Shown: piece by piece, positions 33,484 to 45,214 of the stretch | Position numbering within the stretch: position 1 is the first letter of the stretch | Layout: the number at the start of each line of letters is the position of its first letter | Translations under genes and position numbers: made by a program | The notes under the pieces: model-generated | Told to the model about the DNA's origin: nothing | Database searches by the model: none | What the model saw: only the letters and a program-made list of their open reading frames with translations | Assembly: GCA_949592205.1 (NCBI GenBank) | Contig: CATIUR010000001.1 | Coordinates: forward strand, 310,710,250-310,774,249 | Source: Helichrysum umbraculigerum | Lineage: Eukaryota > Streptophyta > Magnoliopsida > Asterales > Asteraceae | Direction: 5' to 3' | Length of the DNA stretch: 64,000 nt

Positions 33484-36230
33484 ATTGGTGTCCTATAAAA
33501 TATCTAATAGGACGCTACAACTTTTTAATCATATTTTACGAATATATGATAGGACACCTTGTATGTAAGTCCTTTTACATTAGTTTTATAGGACGTTTAT
33601 TTGTTAAAGTCGTATTATAGTGAAGACTAATAGGACATTCAATATGTGAGTCTTATTACATCATTTTCATTTATCATCCAAATTAAATTACCCTTTTTAA
33701 TTATAAGAAAAACGGGTCAAAATGAACAACATTTTTTAAATCATAAATTATACATTATATATCATTATCATCTTCATCATATCATAAATATATATATACA
33801 TATACGAAGGTTAGTAATTTAGGGAGCTGATAAATACAACAAATAAAAGTGATTCAAACATTAAAACGGTGCTATGAGTACTTGTACAACATTAAAACGG
33901 TGCTATGAGTACTTGTACTATATGCAATAACTGTTGTACAATTGGTGTAAGAATCACTTTTATATGTTGTATTTATCAACTCCCGTAATTTGTGTTCATA
34001 TCAAACATTTAATACAATTTTAATACGATATTCTAATATGCTTATTAAAAAATACACATAACCTCAACAATTGTTACTACTCCGTACGATATTTGTGGCA
34101 TTTCAATATATCATTATTATTTATTTTGTCATGATGGTGATATAGTTTTGTAGCGCCATTAATCGCTAAAAATGAAATAAAATCACGGAGTGTTTCGATT
34201 TCCAATTTTTGGAAGAAGCGGGCTATTCTTTTCATATTCGCTCCCCCAATAAAATTTCCAACTTCATAACCCTAGCCTATTTCCAAAACAAACACTGGCA
34301 AAATTTCATCTACCCACCAGTTTTGATCCCGATAATTCATCTAATCGATTTGGTCTATTATGTATTATGTGGTCGTCATCGTCGCATGGACCAATTTATA
34401 GACTTTCGTTATTAACAGAGTCTCTTCTTTGAGGTATCAATTTTTCACTTTGATTTGTGCAAACTATTACTAGTATTTTATTTGGTCTAGGGTTCTTGCG
34501 TATCAAAATCTAATCAATTTTCAGGTAATATCTCTTGGTTTAAATCTCTCTTCCTATATATTTTTCTCTTCTAAATTTTGATCTTGCTTTCAGTTAGCAA
34601 TTATATATTCATTGCAGTGTTGTTAGTTAGTTTCTATCAGATCCTTGTTAATACATGCCAAATCAACTGTACATGTAATTTGTAATTTTGATTTTATACA
34701 AGATAATATAATATTTTAATTTGAGAAATTATTTTAATCAGTACTACAAATACTTTCGCAAAGCTGTATATTTGTCTTGAATATCTTATATTGTTGTTCT
34801 GAAGCATTAAACCACTTTACTGCTGGCTAATTAAATAAGTTAATGTTTATCTTTTCATTACGTATATTTTGTATCATTGATTTGTTATGTTAGAATCATC
34901 CTTTAATAGTTCTCTTGTAGCTGCTACTTCTGGTATCTTTGAATAAAAGAAATCGTTGGTGATCTTTGTATGACAGATACTTTGGGCATATGAAGTAGAA
35001 TGTGGAACATGGACTCATTATCAATTCAACTGGTATCTGACTTTACTTAACATGATGAGATTGAGTGTCTAACCAAGGTTGTTGATTTACTTGGCGCTTT
35101 TCCTTCTCTTCTCAGGTTAACGTTGCTCTGATAACGTTGCTCTATGTATCATACATGTTGCACTAGTACATGCACTGATAAAGTACGGTAATAGTTTAGA
35201 AAGAAAAGGTCAGTAATGAAGCGCTTCAGGTCTAATTTATTGTCATAAAATTTCTCACCAGTCTTAGGTAATTTTTATTAGAAATGGAGATTATTCGATG
35301 TAAGCTGGTTCTAGTTTTTGTTTTGAAATAGCTATCTAAATGGACTAATGAGTATTGTAGCAATGTTCTAAACATGATGCATACTTATAATCCCTAGTGT
35401 AATCGTTGTTCTCTTAATATGGCTTGCTTCGAACTCGAAAGTTAATTATTATAGCATCAGTTTTTTATGGACTCTTACGGGTAATTGTTTCAATTGATTG
35501 GCACTGAGTAGCAGCCACAAAACCAGTCTTTTCACACATTGCTTCAGTGTGTTGCTCCAAAGTTACAAGGCACAAGTGACAGTATGCAACAACTTATCAT
35601 GGACTAGATCAATGGTTTTGCAAGATGATTTCATTGCACTCCCTTACTTTTTTACTTTCTCTAAGTGTACAATCATAATGATTATGAATTCATTGTATCA
35701 GTTCATTGTCGAAATTGGATTTACGGTAATTGTTAACAAGTATATTTCTTTTGAATTTATGTTCCAGGTTTATGTTCGTGTTCATTTAGTAATAATTTTT
35801 ATATGACCAAAAGTATTACAATAAAATTGGTCCTAACAAAAACATTTGTATTAGAACGCTTGTGCTCATACGAGCATTTTATTAATATGTATGATTTCAT
35901 CCTATTAGACTTTTTAGGACACTTGTGCGTGTCTCAAAAGGTGATAGTAGGCACACGTGTATTAGAATTTAGAACATCAAAAAATATCCTATTTTTAGTT
36001 TCTTAGGACACCGTAAGTGTTGCGTTAGACATTTTATGGGACTAATAAAGAAGTGTTGTGTTATGTGTATTAGGATGTCTTTTGTTTATTACGACCCCTT
36101 TATATGAGACGCTTAAGTATGTGGTCCTATTAGGTAAAAGGTTCTATAAAGTACCCTTTTAGGACACTAATGACCTGTTGGAATAGAAAACCCATCATGA
36201 CCATCATATAACACTTGTTTTGTTGTAGTG
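33484..36230. mobile_element. Second CACTA-type insertion nested in the outer CACTA
   Basis: The right end, inward, is CACTACAACAAAACAAGTG (36212-36230). Subterminal taggacac/gtcctat motifs flank both sides (33488-33660; 35820-36180). Host sequence split at 32642 resumes at 36231; aat on both sides could be the TSD. The matching left CACTAC terminus is missing and the palindromic array stands there instead. Inside is an untranslated-exon-like stretch (about 34190-34520) but no recognisable protein. Small frames at 34209-34415, 35498-35806 and 35803-36006 are not credible. Confidence 0.65.
33822..33984. mobile_element. 163-bp MITE, hAT-like
   Basis: Inverted ends GGGAGCTGATAAATACAACA and, inward from the right, GGGAGTTGATAAATACAACA, extending to about 34 bp with agtgattc. 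Flanks gtaattta (33814-33821) and gtaatttg (33985-33992) form an imperfect 8-bp TSD. It carries a 31-bp internal direct duplication (aacattaaaacggtgctatg...). Confidence 0.82.
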
Positions 36231-37380
36231 AATTACTTCATGTGACCATATAAAGTCTCATTATTTAAACTCACAAACTAACACTCAATATGACTAATAT
36301 CAAATTTAATGATAATCGTTTTTGCCTATTTTTGCTCTAAATAATAGCCACATGAATATTTCACAACGTGATTGTTGTGAATATATTGGTCACATATAAT
36401 CACCTAAAATGTGGTCATAAACATCATTTAGATACACATTTGTGATATGGTGAGCTATGACAAAGCCATATAGTTACATGATCGTGCTAGAAATTAATGT
36501 GACTATACGCATTAGCTTTTGACATTCTAACAAGCAATAAACTTTAGACACACATAATAAGTTATGTGACCATATGTATCGGATTTTGGCTACACTGAAA
36601 TCATGTGTGACAAACTCGACTATATGATTTAGTCACATTAAAAATTACTTCATGTGACTATATAGTGGCACCTGATTTAGACACACAAACTAACACTGAA
36701 TGTGACTAATATCAAACTTAGTGATAATCGTTTTTGCCCATTTTTGCTCTAAATATAGCCACATCAATATTTCACAACGTGACTGTTGTGAATATATTGG
36801 TCACATATAATCACCTATAATGTGGCCATAAACATCATTTAGATACACATTTGTGAAATGGTGTGGCTATTATATACCATATAGTCACATGATCGTGCTA
36901 CAAATTAATGTGACTATATAGATTAGCTTTTGAATTCTAACACACACTAAACTTTAGACACACATAATAAGTTATGTGACCATATGTACCTGATTTTGGC
37001 TACACTGAAATCATATGTGACAAACTCGACTATATGATTTAGTCACATAAACAATTACTTCATGTGACCATATAGTGGCATTTGGTCACAGTGTTCAAGT
37101 GTGTGACATAGATTTGTCACATTATTGTGTATAAGTGACTGACGCTTCAAACTTACCCTTCATTTGTCACGCGTTCCAAATTCATATGTGACTAAATAAT
37201 CAGCAAAAAAACAGCAGTTCCCTTTAGCCACATAAATGTTCGAAGGTGTGGCAATACATTTCAGAATGGTCACACGATTGGAGTTCAGATATGACCAACT
37301 AATGACGTTAATTTTATTTTTGTATCTTTAGTCACATAAATATTCTAATGTGTGACGATTTGATTTCGAGCATGTGTGAC
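36231..37380. repeat. Right subterminal repeats of the outer CACTA
   Basis: Two units of about 410 bp (36231-36645 and 36646-37080) share gttatgtgaccatatgta, ggctacactgaaatcat and gatttagtcacat. A third, partial unit was split off at 32555-32642 by the inner insertion. Confidence 0.8.
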
Positions 37381-37403
37381 CAATGCACATTTTTGTACTA
37401 GTG

Positions 37404-38381
37404 TTGCTTGACTCAGGTGAGTTCATAGCCCCACTTTTAAACTATTTTTACTGTTTTTGAGGTGAGAATGCATGCTTCCCTTTTAAATTGTTTTATGAAT
37501 ACAAACTGCTTAAATCCTATGATGTACTTTTACAACATTACTGTAGAGTAATAGAACTGTTTATTACTAGTGACTTACAATTGCCATGTTGCTGTAGAAC
37601 TATACAATTGCTTGACTCGTATGATTTACTTTTGTACAAAAATTGCTAAACTGATTTCATGATCAAAAGGATAGGGGCTTCAAATTTCGTGATACACATA
37701 TTGAACTGTGAATACTTGTGGATTTTATCTGATGATTATATATACTGTATGGCACTTTGTGCTACTTCCGGGCACTTTATGCTACTTCCGGGCACTTTGT
37801 GCTACTTCCTGGCTCTTTGAGCTACTTCCGGGCACTTTGTGCTACTTCCAGGCTCTGTGAGCTACCTCCGGGCACTTTGTGCTACTTCCGATTTACATAT
37901 GCATACTTGGTATACATGATAACTGTTTGGGCATGCTATGCTACTTCCGATTAATATATGCATACTTGATATACATGGCACACTGTTTGGGCACTTTGTG
38001 CTACTTCCGATTAACATATGCATACTTGATATACATGATACACTATTTGGTCATGTTGTGCTACTTCCGATAGACACGCATACTTGATTTACAGGATTAT
38101 TTGGCATGTGGTACTACTTTCGAAAAACACATTATTCATTGACCACTTTCAAAAAACGTATAGTTTATACTTCCGATTTCTAACCAACAAAACCTATGAA
38201 CTCACCAACTTTATGTTGACCTTTTAGTATGTATTCTCAGGTTCACAGACGCAGTAGGACTTACCAATGGAAACAACATACTAGAGGTCGTTCGATGTAA
38301 TCTTGTGCGATGATATTTGATTTGGTCGTGGCCCCCGTGACACCTCATCCTTCCGCTGCCACGTGTTTTGGGGGTGCGACA
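37404..38381 (+). repeat. LTR D, right end
   Basis: Resumes with actcaggtgagttcatagccc, matching LTR B at 58500. Ends in the conserved ctatgaactcaccaacttta block and gttttgggggtgcgaca (38365-38381), identical in form to the LTR B end at 59570-59586. No PBS follows, so this is a 3' LTR or a solo LTR. Confidence 0.85.
37749..38090. repeat. Compound tandem repeats near the 3' end of LTR D
   Basis: About seven 20-bp units of ggcactttgtgctacttccg (37749-37890), then three about 64-bp units that add a gcatacttgatatacatg segment. Short frames read through it are repeat artefacts. Confidence 0.88.
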
Positions 38382-38683
38382 GCAAAGACTATCATATGAT
38401 ACATGGTTGAAATTTGAAATTTCCAAGGGATGTTAAAATGTTATTATGTCCAAAGAATTTGAGGAATAATGAGCCAATTATGTTAATTCCAACGAGTAAT
38501 GATTTTAATAGAGTTTTTACACGGTTATTCATTAGCTAGTTATTATTCACGTCTATTTGTCTCACGATACGGTTTCCATGTCTTAGAATGATGTTTACTT
38601 AGTACACGATTTACACTTTTATATTTATCACCCTTCGCTCTCGTCACGTTTTTAGCATTTCGAGTAGAACGCCTTGGCGGCAT
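38382..38683 (-). pseudogene. gag N-terminal fragment of gypsy element F
   Basis: On the - strand, ATG at 38683 starts MPPRRSTRNAKN, the N-terminal style of gag in this gypsy group. After about 46 codons it stops (about 38543) with no further gag similarity, and at 38381 the sequence is interrupted by LTR D. Its leader, PBS and LTR are found to the right in correct order, so F is a real - strand element broken by LTR D. Confidence 0.6.
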
Positions 38684-39217
38684 ATTTGCTACGATTTTGA
38701 GTACGTATGAGTTTAGAATAAATGAGCAATTTTGATAGTGTATGCGCCAAACCAATGACCAAGGATCATGATTTCAAAACATGTGGAGTCGAGATTTGAC
38801 ATTGTCACGCGACTTTGTAGGCGACACATATATGTCGTGATACCCTTGCAATTACGTCGGCCGCCTTGATTGTTAAGGTATCCTTTCATATATGTACTTA
38901 TTACTAAATCCTATATCACAATTTTCAACCTTGTTCCTACGGATTCCAATCTAAAAGTGGCACGAATTTTTAAGGAAATGATACTATGATCAATATAATG
39001 CCATTAGATTACATTAATGATCCCACACCATTAAACCTACTTAACCCTCTCGGGTACGCGGGCATGTGCGGAAACCACCAATGGAGCATGTCTTGCTCGA
39101 GAATCGGAATGCGAATGAGTACATGTCGGCTACGTAACAAATAAGTATAAACAGTTGTAGATAAATACACCTCGTTTCATGCACACATAGTTCCTAGCAT
39201 AGCATCTATATGAAGGG
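38684..39217 (-). other. Leader of element F, first part
   Basis: Noncoding; interrupted at 39217/50851 by solo LTR E with TSD aaggg, and continuing to F's PBS at 50903. No gene seen. Confidence 0.7.
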
Positions 39218-41273
39218 TGATGTGACTCAAAATGTCATGTTTTTAAGGACATATTTCCGCACTTTTTAGACTATTCTTTGGTGAAAACATTTCAAAACCA
39301 TCATTATTTACCAAAAATCACCAAGGCAATCTAAATATAGACATTGCTACAAAAATCGGTTAAAATATCCAAATAGCACGCAAACCGAGGCAAAACAATC
39401 ACTGACGCGCGTCTAACGGTCGGATCAGGAATCGCTTCCCGTCGTTGGGAACCTTTCCGCTGGGCGCGGCTACAGTGGGTAGTTTTAAATTTATATTTTG
39501 TCGGGGGAGCTTAATCCTCCGTACTATCTACTGGTACTTGGTACGAATACCTGATACTAGTATATGGTAAGGATGATCCAGGGTCGTTCCTCACGACGGC
39601 ATAATTGAAACAGAGCTAGTTTGGATAACTTAGTAATCAAGCTAGGGTTTTGGATAAGTGGATAGGTGATTGTTTTTGGGTTTTCATTTATTTAAACTAC
39701 TAAACTAAGAAAGCATAAAAGTAAAGGGAAGCTAGCATACACGTAACACTTAAATATAACAAAGACGTGGTTCACCATGATTTAAGATAGAGTATAGTTG
39801 GGATGATGTTTTATTGGGGACACATTCAGCTAATAGACAGATAAACTTAGTTGTAAACACTAGGACCCTACTTATTTAGTTCCGGATCTAAATACGTATG
39901 TCACTGAGTACCTAGGCTATCATGAACCCTGATCAGATCAGACTGTTTTCAAACCCCCTGAACTTGTCTTGAATAAGACCAAATAACCCTTAAAGTATCT
40001 AGGGTGCAGGCATAAGGCAACAGACCGCAATTGTATTTACTGACCTTTCTTAACCCCTCTATTTGTTATTATCTACTGGTTGTTAACTGTTATTATTCTA
40101 AACTATCGGCATTGTAGAGTTAAGCAATGTTTATGGAGCATTAAGCTCTCTTGACAGAACTCTGTATTCATTCATTAAAGCATATATTCTACCGTCATAC
40201 ACATAGACCCTCCTTTACATTCAGGCGTCCATCCCTAGGAATACTCACGGTGTACAGGGCAATTAGGCATTTCCACAGTGTTCCAAATACTAGATGTACT
40301 AACGGTGTACCTGGCATTTAAGCATTTCCACAGTTTTCCAGATCTTAGGTGTAATAATGGTGTACAGGGCAACGAGCATTTCCACAGCTTTAATTCCTAG
40401 ACCCGAGTTCTAGAAGGATCACTTCTAGGTATTCCACGATGAAACAGTCCTACGGCATTTCCTTAGCTTCCACGTATTTGACGCTATACATTCTACTGTG
40501 CCGTTTTACAGAAAGTTCATAGCTTCCTACTGTAACTAGAGATAACTGTATCTACGTAGTATTAGGGTTTGCAAAGTCCTATCCTAAGGGCAACAGTCAC
40601 GTGAAAGTCTGGAAAGGGTGATGAGACACTAGATCTATATTCAGGATAAGCTTAGACAGATAACAAAGTATAACAACTCCCAATTATATAATGATCGGAA
40701 ACATTATTCCACAACAGATTGTGCCCACGACTTTTATAGCTTCCACGTTCCGTACTCCACACATTAGTGATGTTTCCGGCGCTATACAAATGAAAGCCGT
40801 ATAACGTTACCTCCGTTGTTTTATAATGATGTTATCCCAATATCATATATTTGAAGTAACATCATCACTACTATTTAAATCATGACAAACATACAAGCAC
40901 ACTACTCACAATGCATAACAATAAATATTTCTAATATTAATAAATCACATACATCAAACAAGAACAATATGACAAATTAATAATAGAAAGGATAAATGAT
41001 ACCGATACGAATTGCGAGCAGAATAACAACTTGTATTTCTTCATTAAAATCCAAGCATTACATAAGATAGCCTCTACTAATTAACTATATAACTAATCTC
41101 TCTCTAGTTCTCCTCTAACTCCTAAGAGTAGTGTTAGAGAGAGAAACTAGAGAGAGGAACTAACTACAAGAACAATTCTCCTCTAACTCCTAAGAGTAGT
41201 GCTAGAGAGAGAAAGTAGAGAAAGAGAGAAGACTTTGTGAATGAGGTGTGTAATGGTTGGAGGATGAAGGCTC

Positions 41274-41282
41274 TATTTATAG
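41274..41282 (-). promoter_or_regulatory. TATA box in Athila-2 3' LTR
   Basis: On the - strand CTATAAATA in the context tgcctataaatagagcc, followed downstream by CT-rich sequence (41085-41235 seen as ga-rich on +). Confidence 0.6.
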
Positions 41283-41365
41283 GCAAAGTCCCAAATCAGC
41301 CGTACAAGTCGCGAAGCACCAACGTAAAAGCAAACGAAGCACAAACGGGCAGCATACGGGGTGTC

Positions 41366-41463
41366 AGGGGCCGTATACGGCCTTGCAGGGGCCGTATACG
41401 GTCTTGCAAGGGCCATATACGGTCTTGCAAGGGCCGTATACGGTCTCTGGGGCCGTATTCGGT
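41366..41463. promoter_or_regulatory. Palindrome array upstream of Athila-2 TATA box
   Basis: Five units of about 20 bp carry ggccgtatacgg or close variants; the first, ggccgtatacggcc (41369-41382), is a perfect palindrome. It begins about 85 bp upstream of the TATA box, as in Athila-1. The 5' LTR copy lacks it. A frame across it is a repeat artefact. Confidence 0.65.
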
Positions 41464-41958
41464 TTCCGTCTGATTTCGTTCGTTGCTTAAAATGCGCGTA
41501 TCTCCTTCGTTACACGTCCGTTTGACCCGATTCTTTCGCCCACGATCTCGAAATTCCATTACTCTTCTAATGGTACAAATATCATATAAATTGGATGTGT
41601 GTAACTTAAGCATGTTTGGAACGACTTTTAACGATCTGTAGAAGCCGTATCTCTTCCGTTCTTCACCCAATTTGCATGATTCTTGATTCTCCCATCTCGT
41701 TTTTACCTATTACAATATATCATAAGGTTAGAATGTGCTTATCATAAGGTAAATGAGGGTGTGAGAATTGGTTGTTGTTTATTCACTCTGTTTTGCTCGT
41801 TATTTGGACGTTTTCAGTGATTTTTGTAGCAACGCCTATATTTGGAGCACTTTAGTGAATTTTAGTAAATAATGATTGTTTTGGAATGTTTTCACTAAAG
41901 ATGTGTCCAAAAAGTGTGGAATATCGTACTTAAAAACATGACTTTTTGCGTCACATCA

Positions 41959-43610
41959 AGTTATCCCACACTTAGACGTTGCTTGTCCTCAAGCAACACT
42001 CAGTTTTTGAAAACATTTTAAAACATTTTAGAGCGAGTCACAACATGTTTTAAGAGTTATCACTTCCAGATGTAAGTAAGATAATTTCAAGAATATAAGG
42101 AAAGATAAGATGATCCTTTCATAAACAAGAAAAGATTCTCTTAGGCATACTTCCAAATCTCATGATCTTGGAGTACACATGACTAGGCGATCTCACTAAA
42201 GGTGGTCACTCAATTCACTCAAAGTGTATCGGGTTTCCTATCAATCTAGAACAAACGAAATCGCTCAAATAGCCAGTCATGCAGCACTCATCGTCATAGG
42301 CTTGATCGAGAATCGGATCTCCACCACTTAGGTGAGGACCGTGCTAATTATCCCAAGACATTCATGAGGGTTGTAGTGTTTGGTGAGGGTAAAAGGGTAT
42401 GGATAGTGGTATTTTTGGGTGTAAGGGTGGCTTATCTTAAAAACAACTGAGATAATGAAAAACTTTATTTTAGAACGGAAAGGAGATAGCTATTCGTCTT
42501 CTTATCAGATTCTTCTTGAGAGGATAATACTTTGAAGGACTTAGCTTTATTCTTGCGGAACTATTTTTCTTTTCTTTTCTGCTTTTTCTTTTTTTTTTAT
42601 TTTCTTTTTCTGCTTTTTCTTCTTTTCTATTTTCTTTTTCTTCTTCAGAACTTCTTTGCCAGAGAATTTTCAAGGATGTTTTTCTTTTGATTCTTTCAGA
42701 AATCAAGGATCTTGAACATTTCGAGTCTTTCTATGGTGCCAATTTTATGCACCAAGGATTCTCAAGAGAGATGACTTTTGGAGAACACGAAATGGTAGGA
42801 TAAGTGAAGCGGATATTCTAAAAGATGTTCTTCATAACCTCAGAAATTCTAAGATAAGTTTGGGGGTATTTTGGGAAAGTAGGGTTTAAAGATGAGGGTT
42901 TAATGAAACGAAAGGTTTAGGCTCAACAAGGTTTACTAGACGGATCATCGATACTAAAAATGAGTATCGGAAGGGTTTTGGGCTTGAAGAGATATGTAAA
43001 AGAGGGTTAAATCCTAGGGAATGTCAAGGTCATCTAATTGCACCTATACCGCGTACGGTACATACCAATGTGGTCTCGAAGCGTATGTCAAGAGCAAGTT
43101 CTAATTCAGAGATACATGCATCGGCACACACAAGAAATGAATAGTGAAGCATTAAAGATGAATGCTTTTAGGCTCAAGATACCTCACTGCAAATAGGATT
43201 GTATGTGCTTCGTCATGCTCCTATTAGATTATCATTTCTTGCTTAAGAAATTTCTACCTTATTTTCCCTAGATTCCGAAATATATTACTCATATTTGAAA
43301 ATAGCTCATCTTAAAAGATATTATGACTCAAAATAGTAGAGTTAATCGAGAGATTAGGCTCGTACTTTTTAGATTTTCTTGAAAATTTTTGAAAAGGAAC
43401 ATTTTCTGAGTTTACTATTTCGAACATTAAAGATCATAAAAACTAACCAAGGTATTCTATACCTGCTATCCCACACTTAGAGGTACATTGTCCCTAATGT
43501 TCTCTTGAGTTGAGATTTACTGAAAGTTAAATCCCACACTTAGAGTTTGATCATGTAAGAAAATGTTTCTCAAGTGTTTGTTTTGGGCTGGAATCCCACA
43601 CTTAGTGATA
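41959..43610 (-). other. PPT and conserved 3' noncoding block of Athila-2
   Basis: PPT ctaagtgtgggat at 41963-41975 and three extra copies at 43468-43480, 43531-43543 and 43593-43605. A purine-rich tract (sense strand) lies at about 42545-42655, and the segment at 42175-42310 is the inverse of Athila-1 15690-15840. The Lys/Glu-rich frame over the purine tract is not a credible gene. Confidence 0.75.
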
Positions 43611-45214
43611 AGCTTAGGATAGAGTATAGACTATTTAACAAACTTAACAAAGCAAATAATATACAGAATCATAAACAAAAGAGGGTAAAGGGTAAAGACA
43701 CTCCCCAGATAGCGAGCTGCAATGAAGCTGAGAGTCTGAATTTGCTGAAAAGAGATGTTGCCAAGATCTTTTTCTGCATCCATGAAGATCGGCTTTGCTT
43801 CAAGCATCTTGGTATTGGTTTATTCATCCATCATTCTCTTGTGAATTAATCTCGTAAGTGTGAACACATTGGACGTACCATTTTTACAACCTCAGTTTTT
43901 ATTGCAAATGGAAAGAGAAATCAATGTCTCAGAAAGTTGAAAAGATGTTTTCTATTACGAATCAGATTTATAAAACATGTGTTTTTAAACGAGTTCGAGC
44001 ATAATGCATAAAAGTAGTATGCAAGTACCTCAAATGCTCGAAACACATGAATTATCAGTTTTTCAAAGTAATTTCCTATTTTCTGAGACGAGTGATTTAT
44101 TTGCAAATGAGTTGTAATTCTAGAAAGTTTTATAAATCAGTTAGGTACGACTAAGTGTGAAGGATAGTCAGAGATGTTCTTCACTTATTGACACTTTCTC
44201 TCTGCACGTCTTATTCCACGGGTTGCCTCCCGAGAAGCGCTGCTCTTAAAGTCGAGAGCTTGACTTCCAAAATGATAGAAAATAATGCGAAGTGATGTCA
44301 TCCTCCAGACACTAGTAGAGCTTCATTTTTGTGTCTAGAAGTGTTATCTCCTCTCCCCTGCAAAGCAATGCTCCAAAGATTTTCAAATTTAATGAACTGT
44401 GAGCTCCCCTTGTTGTCTTTCCATTATACTCAATGATTCTTTATCCATAGGCGTCAGTCCCTGCTTGCTAGGCATTTGTACAAAACAAACAAACGTGATC
44501 TAACAAACAAGAGATTATTTTCCAAATCATAGACTCACTGGTTTGCAAAAAGAACTATCAAAGTGAGAACTTTGAAGATGAAACAAACCAATGTATGACT
44601 TGGAATTTAATCTTACACCAAAAGTGTTAGTTGCCTATAATTTCACCGTAGCACAAACAGCAGATATGGAAATACTAGAATGAGTAATTTAAATCAGGCA
44701 ACCAAGTATAAAGATGTCCAAAGCACACATTTTTTAAACGAGTTCGAGCATAATACACATATTGACATACAAATCAGGTTATCAGATAATTCAGTTAAAG
44801 ATCCTTCATGTATGTTCATAGAAACATATGTAAGTACCTTCAATGCTCGAAATATGTGATTGGGCGTATAAGATGACTAAGGTTCCTAATTCTCATTCTA
44901 GTAGGTTTCCATGTTCGTGAGTGAAAGGGATAGTAAGAACTAGAGATCTTAGATAATGGTTAAAATAGATGTAGCAATAAAGTTCAAACAAACGGGAGTA
45001 GGAAGTTTTAAGGTTTTGACAAAAATTTTCAATGAAGTAATTTCGCAAAACATCCTTTTTGTTCATAAAAATAAAGAAAACTTGGAACATTCATTTTAGG
45101 GTTTCATTTTCTATTTATTGGGTTAGCATATTACTATTACCAAAACTATGTTAGACACGGGTTGCCTCCCGAGAAGCGCTTGTTTTTGTTCGAGTCTCTA
45201 GCTTGACTCTAGCA
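43611..45214 (-). repeat. Duplicated noncoding module of Athila-2
   Basis: The motif gggttgcctcccgagaagcg occurs at 44220 and 45160. The aaacgagttcgagcataat and tcaatgctcgaaa-type blocks occur near 43988/44036 and 44738/44842. This indicates an old tandem duplication of roughly 0.75-0.95 kb. The small frames inside (43574-43849, 43921-44106, 44893-45090) show no domain. Confidence 0.65.

Larger units (their letters stand above)
27884..37403. mobile_element. 9.5 kb CACTA (En/Spm) transposon inserted in LTR D
   Basis: Left end CACTAGAACAAAATTG; the right end read inward is CACTAGTACAAAAATG. The flanking TSD is ttg (27881-27883 and 37404-37406), the 3-bp length typical of CACTA. Subterminal repeats rich in gtgtgacc/gtcacac fill both sides. 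LTR D resumes exactly after the element. I found no TNP2-type transposase frame, so this copy is non-autonomous or decayed. It contains exon-like host-gene remnants, a second CACTA-type insertion and a MITE. Confidence 0.92.
39403..41958 (-). repeat. 3' LTR of Athila-2 (2556 bp)
   Basis: On the - strand starts TGATGTGACGC and ends in a gacgcgcgtca form. It keeps the promoter region (palindromes and TATA box), which the 5' LTR has lost. Confidence 0.92.

Noticed and set aside
34209..36006. Small frames as host genes
   Set aside because: Short, AT-rich, no domain, inside a CACTA-type insertion.
41237..41670. Overlapping frames on both strands near the Athila-2 promoter
   Set aside because: They run through the ccgtatacgg repeat array upstream of the TATA box and have no domain.
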